Of a stretch of DNA of 64,000 nt, positions 1 to 9,539 are shown one piece after another; positions within the stretch are counted from its first letter, which is position 1; each line of letters begins with the position of its first letter. The DNA lies in NCBI GenBank assembly GCA_032718475.1, contig JAUCBJ010000359.1, forward strand, positions 1 through 64,000. Direction: 5' to 3'. The DNA comes from Nemertoderma westbladi. Lineage: Eukaryota; Xenacoelomorpha; Nemertodermatida; Nemertodermatidae. Both the position numbers and the translations under genes were made by a program. The notes under the pieces were generated by a model that did not search any database, was not told the DNA's origin, and saw only the letters and a program-made list of their open reading frames with translations.

Positions 1-44
1 GGTCCAAATGTACACAATCTTAGGTCCAAATGTACACAATCTTA
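1..44. repeat. 22-bp tandem repeat, two copies
   Basis: Two identical direct copies of a 22-bp unit beginning GGTCCAAATGTACAC lie head to tail at 1-22 and 23-44. The next two bases (GG) could begin a third copy that is then lost. The repeat touches the window edge, so the array may continue outside. It lies in sequence downstream of the last visible exon donor, so it is probably intronic. No function is evident. Confidence 0.8.
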
Positions 45-288
45 GGAATATATTTTTTTTTTCGAACAGACAATAATTATAGTATATTTGTTTGCTACAC
101 AATAAAAAATTTGAAATAAATAAAAGTAAACAAAACAAAGCACTAGTTCGAACACTAGTGGCTTCCTGAAATATTTCTTCACTTTAGACAAAACTAATTT
201 CATTGTTTATCTCAAAATGACATTTATTGATTTATTGTTTTTTTTTTATCAATGTTTAATAATTATTTTAACTGATTTATTAACTCAC
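45..288 (-). other. AT-rich intron segment (partial)
   Basis: This stretch follows the GTGAGT donor of the exon ending at 289 (minus strand) and runs to the window edge. It is strongly AT-rich with poly-T runs. I see no further cysteine-rich coding segment. The only local structure is a perfect-arm hairpin at 141-160. The next exon of the LDLa gene should therefore lie outside the window. Confidence 0.6.
141..160. repeat. 20-bp hairpin
   Basis: Seven-base arms CACTAGT and ACTAGTG are perfectly complementary around the six-base centre TCGAAC. It sits in the AT-rich intron segment with no recognisable terminator or gene context. This is a visible inverted repeat only; no role is claimed. Confidence 0.6.
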
Positions 289-443
289 TGCACGACATTG
301 GTTCATCTTCGCAGTCCATACATTCGCATTGGTAGTTGCATTCCTCTGTGCAGGTGCCCTCGTTGCATAGAAACTCGTCTGGCGGACAGGTAGGGGGCGG
401 GGTTGTCGGACAATCTGGTAAAAGTGCCTCAGGACAGTCGCAG
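289..443 (-). CDS. LDLa gene exon e: proline/cysteine-rich segment
   Basis: The acceptor is TTCTTTAG (AG at 445-444) and the donor GTGAGT (288-283). The exon is 155 nt: one base, 51 codons and one trailing base, so the protein continues outside the window. It encodes CDCPEALLPDC, a short proline stretch PTTPPPTCPP, then DEFLCNEGTCTEEC and QCECMDCEDEPMSC. DEFLC followed by a CEC motif also occurs in exon d, which suggests a duplicated module that is not LDLa. A longer open frame across 280-546 on the same strand is out of frame with the gene and is a shadow. Confidence 0.85.
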
Positions 444-2792
444 CTAAAGAATAATTAAACAAATAAACTAAATAGTTTAAACCTATTAGATACTCAACCT
501 TATTTATTGATGACTCTAGACACGATATTAATGTGTCACGGAACATTCACGGCAGATGTTTAGTGCTTATTCTGCTACTAACTATGCTTACCCAGTGCAG
601 TATTCATCCACTTTGACACATTCGCATACATTGTTACATTGACAGAGGAACTCATCAGCAGAGAGACACGTTTGGCAACATTCCTCTGATGATTCGTCTG
701 ACATATCTCCACAATCATCGTGGCCATCGCATTTCTGTAAATAAACCGGAAAGTTTAGCAAATAAATACCGGGAATCGAATGAACCACGGCGAGTGAGCA
801 TTAATATTTACATAAGCAATAACACAACTTTACATTACACAACTTTACTTTACACAACTTTACTTTACACAACTTTACTTTACACAACTTTACTTTACAC
901 AACTTTACTTTACACAACTTTACTTTACACAACTTTACTTTACACAACTTTACACATAACCTAGTCCTTTTGAAAATTATTAAAAATTAAAACATTAAGG
1001 GGAATGAACAGGTTACTGTGTCGGTGTTTTCTAACCAAAACAATAAAGGAAAGTTTATTTAACTTGCGGTTAATTTTCACGCCCTGTAGAACACGTTTTT
1101 ACTTGCGGTCAATGTGCCCCACTATCTGGGACTGGGGATCCAAGGTTAACTGGGAAGCATTGGAAGGGTTTACTGTGGGTAGTATACTCTGAGTACTTTT
1201 GTAATAAATAATTTAATGAGTCTATGCCCTATATAAAATAAAATGTTGACTTAGACACCGAAAGGGAGGAGACAGAAAATAAAAAGTTAATTACCAATAA
1301 TAATATTTATGAAGAGTATAGCTAACCTTCTCAGGAGGTATACAGAATCCCTTAACAGATCCGCACTGGAACATAGTCTGGTTACATATTATTGGGCATG
1401 CATCCGGATCCTCGTCGATATACACCCCTGGTTGGTCGCAATCCGGGATACCATCACAGAGTTTATCGGGAGTCAAACATTTACCGCTTCCTGGGCATTG
1501 GATCATTGGACTAACACATTCCTCGCCTATAAATGAATATTTATAATTTATTTTTTTGGTTTTATGGGTGAATGAATGGTTTCATCTACGGTAGGGTTGA
1601 GCACAGTTGTGGCAGCATATGATGGTATTGACAGTTGTAAAATTAAGTGTTTGATTGGCAGTTGGGAGGCCATGAGGAGGAAAATTGCGGACATGCAGGG
1701 TATTATTAGATAGTATTTCTAGGTCTATCTTTTACCTGAGACGACAGCTGAATGGTTAGAGCGTCAGACTTCCAACCCGGTGGTCACCAGTTCGATGCCG
1801 TCATTGCTGACTATGCAAAAGTTGTGCCCAACAAAATGTTATAAAGAAATATGGCATTTAATTAAATCATTATTATCTCTTGCCTATGTTGCATATTTAA
1901 AATTAGAGACAACATTGGTTACAAAAAGTTTAAAAGGGAAGTGATCCCCTTACACAATCTCTATACTTACAGTCATATTCATCGGAATAATCCCAACATC
2001 GGTAGGAGCCATTGCACCTTTGACTCTCGTCGTAACAATGGAATCCATTATCGCAAGGCATTTCGTATGGAGCGCAGGTCGGCACAGCTGAAAAATACAG
2101 GTATGGAAAATTACAATATAGAATAATTAAGTTTTAAAGTTAATTCTATTTCATTCGTGAGCAAATAACACAAATGGAAGGCTGTGGTAACAGTAGTAGT
2201 ACTCTATGGTTACTTTGGTGCGTGGTAATCCTGCAAGCCTCTGGCGACAACATAAATGTCGCAAAAACGGACACACACATTTTATTTTTAAAGTTTTATG
2301 TATTCTGACATATTAGTGCGGTAATAATGTAGTGTCAATATATATGTGTACAGCACAGCACTATAGTAGGGCATTCCATCCAATGGCGATGCTGCTTCTG
2401 ACGCTTATTTCCCATCAACCATAAACGACGGTTGGCCCCACCCATACTGCCTCTGTTAATTTTATACTGTAATTTTAATTGAGTTTCGGAAAATAAAAGA
2501 AATAATATTAATAAAAGAACCACAAAATGAGCTTATAATTCGGTACTATTATAAGCCTACTGAAAGAATACAGTCAGTAGCCCAGCCTTTAGTGACTATC
2601 TATCTCATAGAGACTTAGTCTCTATGACTCTATACATACTGCAGTTCTGTTCACCGACTCCCTCTGCGCAGTCAGGGTAACCATCGCAATAGAAATGATC
2701 TGGACATTTAGTTGGTGGGCAATCTTTCTTCTGACAGTCGAATGCAGCATTCCGACAATGGCAGTCCTCGCAATCGAAATAGAGAACGCTAC
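289..2792 (-). CDS. LDLa-repeat cysteine-rich protein, five internal exons (partial gene)
   Basis: The minus-strand gene is reconstructed from five exons: 2640-2792, 1971-2087, 1327-1526, 592-734 and 289-443, in transcription order. They total 768 nt, about 256 codons. Each has an AG acceptor and GT donor, and every junction keeps frame: phase 1, phase 1, phase 0 and phase 2. The product has four LDLa modules in the first four exons, with the C-DG-xx-DC...C calcium-site pattern. A non-LDLa cysteine-rich segment with two DEFLC modules follows in the last two exons. LDLa modules are disulphide-bonded, calcium-binding extracellular folds found in receptors, matrix proteins and proteases, so an extracellular or secreted location is inferred. 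Neither end of the protein is in the window, so no signal peptide or transmembrane segment can be seen. The upstream intron holds the entire 60-kb tandem array. The exact orthologue is not recognised. Confidence 0.85.
592..734 (-). CDS. LDLa gene exon d: second half of LDLa plus cysteine-rich segment
   Basis: The acceptor is TTTACAG (AG at 736-735) and the donor GTAAGC (591-586). The exon is 143 nt, starting in phase 0 and ending with two bases (GG) completed by C of the next exon to give Gly. It opens with KCDGHDDCGDMSDESSEEC, the best calcium-site LDLa half in the gene. A non-LDLa run follows: CQTCLSADEFLCQC, NNVCEC and KVDEYC. The apparent methionine start further upstream (near 788) is intronic and is not used here. 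Confidence 0.9.
735..1326 (-). other. Intron between exons c and d
   Basis: This 592-bp intron contains the 15-bp minisatellite at 822-956. The remaining sequence, including the somewhat less AT-rich part at about 1000-1190, shows no LDLa-like coding, splice-flanked exon or recognisable element. Since exon c ends in phase 0 and exon d starts in phase 0 inside one LDLa module, no exon is missing here. Confidence 0.75.
822..956. repeat. 15-bp minisatellite, nine copies
   Basis: Nine near-identical head-to-tail copies of a 15-bp unit (core ACACAACTTTAC followed by TTT) start at 822, 837, 852 and so on to 942. The first copy differs slightly (ATT instead of TTT after the core). It lies wholly within the intron between exons c and d. 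A frame on the plus strand through it gives a monotonous TTLLY-type peptide, which is a by-product of the repeat because 15 is divisible by three. Confidence 0.95.
1327..1526 (-). CDS. LDLa gene exon c: one full LDLa and the first half of another
   Basis: The acceptor is ATTTATAG (AG at 1528-1527) and the donor GTTAGC (1326-1321), weaker than consensus. The exon is 200 nt: two bases then 66 codons, ending in phase 0. The first module runs from ECVSPMIQC through GSGKC, DKLC and DGIPDC to DPDAC, with an insertion (QPGVYIDED) before cysteine 6. The second begins CNQTMFQCGSVKGFC and is cut by the intron after CIPPEK; the next exon resumes at KCDGHDDC. The junction restores a canonical module, which confirms the weak donor. 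Confidence 0.9.
1527..1970 (-). other. Intron between exons b and c
   Basis: This 444-bp intron holds a tRNA-derived SINE-like relic at about 1738-1810. The remainder is AT-rich without other recognisable features. Exon b ends in T and exon c starts GC, together rebuilding the sixth LDLa cysteine, so the intron is correctly bounded. Confidence 0.75.
1738..1810 (+). mobile_element. tRNA-derived SINE head (degenerate)
   Basis: An A-box-like CAGCTGAATGG (1745-1755), followed by TTAGAGCG, and a B-box-like AGTTCGATGCC (1789-1799) are spaced 44 bp apart, as in a tRNA-type RNA polymerase III promoter. Between them CAGACTTCCAA resembles an anticodon arm. The anticodon stem and T stem do not pair properly, so a functional tRNA is unlikely. 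A tRNA-derived SINE relic within the intron is the best reading. The downstream tail and target-site duplications could not be defined. Confidence 0.6.
1971..2087 (-). CDS. LDLa gene exon b: one canonical LDLa module
   Basis: The acceptor is TTTTTCAG (AG at 2089-2088) and the donor is GTAAGT (1970-1965), both close to consensus. The exon is 117 nt: two bases, 38 codons and one base. It encodes one nearly complete LDLa module: CAPYEMPC, NGFHC, ESQRC, NGSYRC, then WDYSDEYD. The sixth cysteine is built across the next junction (T|GC). The YSDE acidic motif matches the family calcium site. Starting and ending in phase 1 makes this a symmetric module exon, typical of shuffled LDLa exons. Confidence 0.9.
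2088..2639 (-). other. Intron between exons a and b
   Basis: This 552-bp intron separates two phase-1 ends that join directly into CT codons, so no exon is missing. It includes a 9-bp-arm hairpin at 2606-2626. A short minus-strand frame at 2335-2523 starting with a hydrophobic stretch has no splice or homology support. I recognise no mobile element with confidence, although 2370-2450 is locally less AT-rich. Confidence 0.7.
2606..2626. repeat. Perfect 9-bp inverted repeat near a splice donor
   Basis: Arms CATAGAGAC and GTCTCTATG are exact reverse complements around a 3-nt loop (TTA). In the gene's sense it begins 13 nt after the GTATGT donor of exon a. It could form a stem in the pre-mRNA close to the 5' splice site, but no function is shown. 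Confidence 0.7.
2640..2792 (-). CDS. LDLa gene exon a (50 full codons), acceptor merges into the array
   Basis: The acceptor is CCATTACAG (AG at 2794-2793) and the donor is GTATGT (2639-2634). The exon is 153 nt: two bases completing a split codon, 50 codons and one trailing base. The start reads SVLYFDCEDCHC. Residues 19-50 form an LDLa module with six cysteines and the core CDGYPDC, ending GEQNC. The acidic SDE calcium segment is replaced by AEGVGEQN, so calcium binding may be weak. The first 16 bases (2777-2792) and the acceptor are the same sequence as the 38-bp array unit, so the exon is physically continuous with the array. The frame meets a stop shortly upstream, so the exon cannot extend far into the array. 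Confidence 0.8.
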
Positions 2793-5659
2793 CTGTAATG
2801 GCAAAATATTAGTAAATTAGAGAACGCTACCTATAAGGCAAAATATTAGTAAAATAGAGAACGCTACCTATAATGGCAAAATATTAGTAAAATAGAGAAC
2901 GCTACCTGTAATGGCAAAATATTAGTAAAATAGAGAACGCTACCTGTAATGGCAAAATATTAGTAAAATAGAGAACGCTACCTATAATGGGAAAATATTA
3001 GTAAAATAGAGAACGCTACCTATAATGGCAAAATATTAGTAAAATAGAGAACGCTACCTATAATGGCAAAATATTAGTAAAATAGAAAACGCTACCTATA
3101 ATGGAAAAATATTAGTAAAATAGAGAACGCTACCTATAATGGCAAAATAATAGTAAAATAGAGAACGCCATAGAATGGCAAAATATTAGTAAAATAGAGA
3201 ACGCTACCTATAATGGCAAAATATTAGTAAAATAGAGAACGCTACCTATAAGGCAAAATATTAGTAAAATAGAGAACGCTACCTGTAATGGCAAAATATT
3301 AGTAAAATAGAGAACGCTACCTATAATGGCAAAATATTTGTAAAATAGAGAACGCTACCTATAATGGCAAAATATTAGTAAAATAGAGAACGCTACCTAT
3401 AATGGCAAAATATTAGTAAAATAGAGAACGCTACCTATAATGGCAAAATAATAGTAAAATAGAGAACGCTACCTATAATGGGAAAATATTAGTAAAATAG
3501 AGAACGCTACCTGTAATGGCCAAATATTAGTAAAATAGAGAACGCTACCTGTAATGGCAAAATATTAGTAAAATAGAGAACGCTACCTGTAATGGCAAAA
3601 TATTAGTAAAATAGAGAACGCTACCTATAATGGGAAAATATTAGTAAAATAGAGAACGCTACCTATAATGGCAAAATATTAGTAAAATAGAGAACGCTAC
3701 CTATAATGGCAAAATATTAGTAAAATAGAAAACGCTACCTATAATGGAAAAATATTAGTAAAATAGAGAACGCTACCTATAATGGCAAAATATTAGTAAA
3801 ATAGAGAACGCTACCTATAATGGCAAAATATTAGTAAAATAGAGAACGCTACCTATAATGGGAAAATATTAGTAAAATAGAGAACGCTACCAATAATGGC
3901 AAAATATTAGTAAAATAGAGAACGCTACCTATAATGGCAAAATAATAGTAAAATAGAGAACGCCATAGAATGGCAAAATATTAGTAAAATAGAGAACGCT
4001 ACCTATAATGGCAAAATATTAGTAAAATAGAGAACGCTACCTATAAGGCAAAATATTAGTAAAATAGAGAACGCTACCTGTAATGGCAAAATATTAGTAA
4101 AATAGAGAACGCTACCTATAATGGCAAAATATTTGTAAAATAGAGAACGCTACCTATAATGGGAAAATATTAGTAAAATAGAGAACGCTACCTATAATGG
4201 CAAAATAATAGTAAAATAGAGAACGCCATAGAATGGCAAAATATTAGTAAAATAGAGAACGCTACCTATAATGGCAAAATATTAGTAAAATAGAGAACGC
4301 TACCTATAAGGCAAAATATTAGTAAAATAGAGAACGCTACCTGTAATGGCAAAATATTAGTAAAATAAAGAACGCTACCTATAATGGCAAAATATTTGTA
4401 AAATAGAGAACGCTACCTATAATGGCAAAATATTAGTAAAATAGAGAACGCTACCTATAATGGCAAAATATTAGTAAAATAGAAAACGCTACCTATAATG
4501 GAAAAATATTAGTAAAATAGAGAACGCTACCTATAATGGCAAAATAATAGTAAAATAGAGAACGCCATAGAATGGCAAAATATTCGTAAAATAGAGAACG
4601 CTACCTATAATGGCAAAATATTAGTAAAATAGAGAACGCTACCTATAATGGCAAAATATTAGTAAAATAGAAAACGCTACCTATAATGGCAAAATATTAG
4701 TAAAATAGAGAACGCTACCTATAAGGCAAAATATTAGTAAAATAGAGAACGCTACCTGTAATGGCAAAATATTAGTAAAATAGAGAACGCTACCTATAAT
4801 GGCAAAATATTCGTAAAACAGAGAACGCTACCTATAAGGCAAAATATTAGTAAAATAGAGAACGCTACCTGTAATGGCAAAATATTAGTAAAATAGAGAA
4901 CGCTACCTATAATGGCAAAATATTCGTAAAATAGAGAACGCTACCTATAATGGGAAAATATTAGTAAAATAGAGAACGCTACCTATAATGGCAAAATATT
5001 AGTAAAATAGAGAACGCTACCTGTAATGGCAAAATAAAAGTAAAATAGAGAACGCCCTAGAATGGCAAAATATTCGTAAAATAGAGAACGCTACCTATAA
5101 TGGGAAAATATTAGTAAAATAGAGAACGCTACCTATAATGGCAAAATATTAGTAAAATAGAGAACGCTACCTATAATGGCAAAATATTAGTAAAATAGAA
5201 AACGCTACCTATAATGGAAAAATATTAGTAAAATAGAGAACGCTACCTATAATGGCAAAATATTAGTAAAATAGAGAACGCTACCTATAATGGCAAAATA
5301 TTAGTAAAATATAGAACGCTACCTATAATGGGAAAATATTAGTAAAATAGAGAACGCTACCTATAATGGCAAAATATTAGTAAAATAGAGAACGCTACCT
5401 ATAATGGCAAAATAATAGTAAAATAGAGAACGCCATAGAATGGCAAAATATTAGTAAAATAGAGAACGCTACCTATAATGGCAAAATATTAGTAAAATAG
5501 AGAACGCTACCTATAAGGCAAAATATTAGTAAAATAGAGAACGCTACCTGTAATGGCAAAATATTAGTAAAATAGAGAACGCTACCTATAATGGCAAAAT
5601 ATTTGTAAAATAGAGAACGCTACCTATAATGGGAAAATATTAGTAAAATAGAGAACGCT

Positions 5660-8570
5660 ACCTATAATGGCAAAATAATAGTAAAATAGAGAACGCCATA
5701 GAATGGCAAAATATTAGTAAAATAGAGAACGCTACCTATAATGGCAAAATATTAGTAAAATATAGAACGCTACCTATAAGGCAAAATATTAGTAAAATAG
5801 AGAACGCTACCTGTAATGGCAAAATATTAGTAAAATAAAGAACGCTACCTATAATGGCAAAATATTTGTAAAATAGAGAACGCTACCTATAATGGCAAAA
5901 TATTAGTAAAATAGAGAACGCTACCTATAATGGCAAAATATTAGTAAAATAGAAAACGCTACCTATAATGGAAAAATATTAGTAAAATAGAGAACGCTAC
6001 CTATAATGGCAAAATAATAGTAAAATAGAGAGCGCCATAGAATGGCAAAATATTCGTAAAATAGAGAACGCTACCTATAATGGCAAAATATTAGTAAAAT
6101 AGAGAACGCTACCTATAATGGCAAAATATTAGTAAAATAGAGAACGCAACCTATAATGGGAAAATAATAGTAAAATAGAGAGCGCCATAGAATGGCAAAA
6201 TATTCGTAAAATAGAGAACGCTACCTATAATGGCAAAATATTAGTAAAATAGAAAACGCTACCTATAATGGCAAAATATTAGTAAAATAGAGAACGCTAC
6301 CTATAAGGCAAAATATTAGTAAAATAGAGAACGCTACCTGTAATGGCAAAATATTAGTAAAATAGAGAACGCTACCTATAATGGCAAAATATTAGTAAAA
6401 TAGAGAACGCTACCTATAAGGCAAAATATTAGTAAAATAGAGAACGCTACCTGTAATGGCAAAATATTAGTAAAATAGAGAACGCTACCTATAATGGCAA
6501 AATATTCGTAAAATAGAGAACGCTACCTATAATGGGAAAATATTAGTAAAATAGAGAACGCTACCTATAATGGCAAAATATTAGTAAAATAGAGAACGCT
6601 ACCTGTAATGGCAAAATAAAAGTAAAATAGAGAACGCCATAGAATGGCAAAATATTCGTAAAATAGAGAACGCTACCTATAATGGGAAAATATTAGTAAA
6701 ATAGAGAACGCTACCTATAATGGCAAAATATTAGTAAAATAGAGAACGCTACCTATAATGGCAAAATATTAGTAAAATAGAAAACGCTACCTATAATGGA
6801 AAAATATTAGTAAAATAGAGAATGCTACCTATAATGGCAAAATAATAGTAAAATAGAGAACGCTACCTATAATGGGAAAATATTAGTAAAATAGAGAACG
6901 CTACCTATAATGGCAAAATATTAGTAAAATAGAGAACGCTACCTATAATGGCAAAATATTAGTAAAATAGAGAACGCTACCTATAATGGCAAAATAATAG
7001 TAAAATAGAGAACGCTACCTATAATGGGAAAATATTAGTAAAATAGAGAACGCTACCTATAATGGCAAAATATTAGTAAAATAGAGAACGCTACCTATAA
7101 GGCAAAATATTAGTAAAATAGAGAACGCTACCTAGTAATGGCAAAATATTAGTAAAATAGAGAACGCTACCTATAATGGGAAAATATTAGTAAAATAGAG
7201 AACGCTACCTATAATGGCAAAATATTAGTAAAATAGAGAACGCTACCTATAATGGCAAAATAATACAGTAGTAAAATAGAGAACGCCATAGAATGGCAAA
7301 ATATTAGTAAAATAGAGAACGCTACCTATAATGGCAAAATATTAGTAAAATAGAGAACGCTACCTATAAGGCAAAATATTAGTAAAATAGAGAACGCTAC
7401 CTGTAATGGCAAAATATTAGTAAAATAAAGAACGCTACCTATAATGGCAAAATATTTGTAAAATAGAGAACGCTACCTATAATGGCAAAATATTAGTAAA
7501 ATAGAGAACGCTACCTATAATGGCAAAATATTAGTAAAATAGAAAACGCTACCTATAATGGAAAAATATTAGTAAAATAGAGAACGCTACCTATAATGGC
7601 AAAATAATAGTAAAATAGAGAGCGCCATAGAATGGCAAAATATTCGTAAAATAGAGAACGCTACCTATAATGGCAAAATATTAGTAAAATAGAGAACGCT
7701 ACCTATAATGGCAAAATATTAGTAAAATAGAGAACGCAACCTATAATGGGAAAATAATAGTAAAATAGAGAGCGCCATAGAATGGCAAAATATTCGTAAA
7801 ATAGAGAACGCTACCTATAATGGCAAAATATTAGTAAAATAGAAAACGCTACCTATAATGGCAAAATATTAGTAAAATAGAGAACGCTACCTATAAGGCA
7901 AAATATTAGTAAAATAGAGAACGCTACCTGTAATGGCAAAATATTAGTAAAATAGAGAACGCTACCTATAATGGCAAAATATTAGTAAAATAGAGAACGC
8001 TACCTATAAGGCAAAATATTAGTAAAATAGAGAACGCTACCTGTAATGGCAAAATATTAGTAAAATAGAGAACGCTACCTATAATGGCAAAATATTCGTA
8101 AAATAGAGAACGCTACCTATAATGGGAAAATATTAGTAAAATAGAGAACGCTACCTATAATGGCAAAATATTAGTAAAATAGAGAACGCTACCTGTAATG
8201 GCAAAATAAAAGTAAAATAGAGAATGCCATAGAATGGCAAAATATTCGTAAAATAGAGAACGCTACCTATAATGGGAAAATATTAGTAAAATAGAGAACG
8301 CTACCTATAATGGCAAAATATTAGTAAAATAGAGAACGCTACCTATAATGGCAAAATATTAGTAAAATAGAAAACGCTACCTATAATGGAAAAATATTAG
8401 TAAAATAGAGAATGCTACCTATAATGGCAAAATAATAGTAAAATAGAGAACGCTACCTATAATGGGAAAATATTAGTAAAATAGAGAACGCTACCTATAA
8501 TGGCAAAATATTAGTAAAATAGAGAACGCTACCTATAATGGCAAAATATTAGTAAAATAGAGAACGCTAC
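5660..8570. repeat. 1590-bp-offset higher-order duplication
   Basis: Blocks of about 1.3 kb at 5.66-6.98 kb and 7.25-8.57 kb match in order of rare variants. AATAAAGAACG occurs at 5831 and 7421, AGCGCCATAG at 6031/7621 and 6181/7771, and AACGCAACC at 6141/7731. All pairs have offset 1590. The first of these markers also occurs at 4361 (offset 1470), so an earlier partial copy precedes them. Confidence 0.75.
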
Positions 8571-9539
8571 CTGTAATGGCAAAATATTAGTAAAATAGAG
8601 AACGCTACCTGTAATGGCAAAATAATAGTAAAATAGAGAACACTACCTATAATGGCAAAATAATAGTAAAATAGAGAACGCTACCTATAATGGGAAAATA
8701 TTAGTAAAATAGAGAACGCTACCTATAATGGCAAAATATTAGTAAAATAGAGAACGCTACCTATAAGGCAAAATATTAGTAAAATAGAGAACGCTACCTG
8801 TAATGGCAAAATAATAGTAAAATAGAGAACGCCATAGAATGGCAAAATATTCGTAAAATAGAGAACGCTACCTATAATGGGAAAATATTAGTAAAATAGA
8901 GAACGCTACCTGTAATGGCAAAATAATAGTAAAATAGAGAACACCATAGAATGGCAAAATATTCGTAAAATAGAGAACGCTACCTATAATGGGAAAATAT
9001 TAGTAAAATATAAAACGCTACCTATAATGGGAAAATATTAGTAAAATAGAGAACGCTACCTATAATGGGAAAATATTAGTAAAATAGAGAACGCTACCTA
9101 TAATGGCAAAATATTAGTAAAATAGAGAACGCTACCTATAATGGCAAAATAATACAGTAGTAAAATAGAGAACGCCATAGAATGGCAAAATATTAGTAAA
9201 ATAGAGAACGCTACCTATAATGGCAAAATATTAGTAAAATAGAGAACGCTACCTATAAGGCAAAATATTATTAAAATAGAGAACGTTACCTGTAATGGCA
9301 AAATATTAGTAAAATAGAGAACGCTACCTATAATGGCAAAATATTTGTAAAATAGAGAACGCTACCTATAATGGGAAAATATTAGTAAAATAGAGAACGC
9401 TACCTATAATGGCAAAATAATAGTAAAATAGAGAACGCCATAGAATGGCAAAATATTAGTAAAATAGAGAACGCTACCTATAATGGCAAAATATTAGTAA
9501 AATAGAGAACGCTACCTATAAGGCAAAATATTAGTAAAA

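Noticed and set aside
280-546. 88-codon minus-strand frame
   Set aside because: It reads through an intron and covers exon e in the wrong frame; the cysteine-rich frame with matching splice phases is the real one.
588-788. Single-exon small cysteine-rich protein starting with MVHSIPG
   Set aside because: Its right part is exon d in the correct frame, but the Met lies upstream of a good acceptor (AG at 736-735) in the intron, and the LDLa module is completed only by splicing from exon c.
689-964. Plus-strand 91-codon frame with TTLLY repeats
   Set aside because: It is antisense to exon d and then runs through the 15-bp minisatellite, whose period of five codons keeps the frame open by itself.
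1004-1192. Plus-strand 62-codon frame
   Set aside because: Intronic, short, without recognisable domain or splice context.
1309-1536. Plus-strand 75-codon frame
   Set aside because: Antisense shadow of exon c.
1738-1810. Functional tRNA gene
   Set aside because: A- and B-box-like motifs are present, but anticodon and T stems do not pair, so a degenerate tRNA-derived SINE is more likely.
1941-2126. Plus-strand 61-codon frame
   Set aside because: Antisense shadow of exon b.
2335-2523. Minus-strand 62-codon frame with hydrophobic start, as an extra exon or signal peptide
   Set aside because: Exons a and b already join in phase across this intron, and no convincing splice sites or homology support an extra exon.
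2622-2804. Minus-strand 60-codon frame starting with MPLQVAF
   Set aside because: Shadow of exon a in another frame; its Met comes from the array unit.
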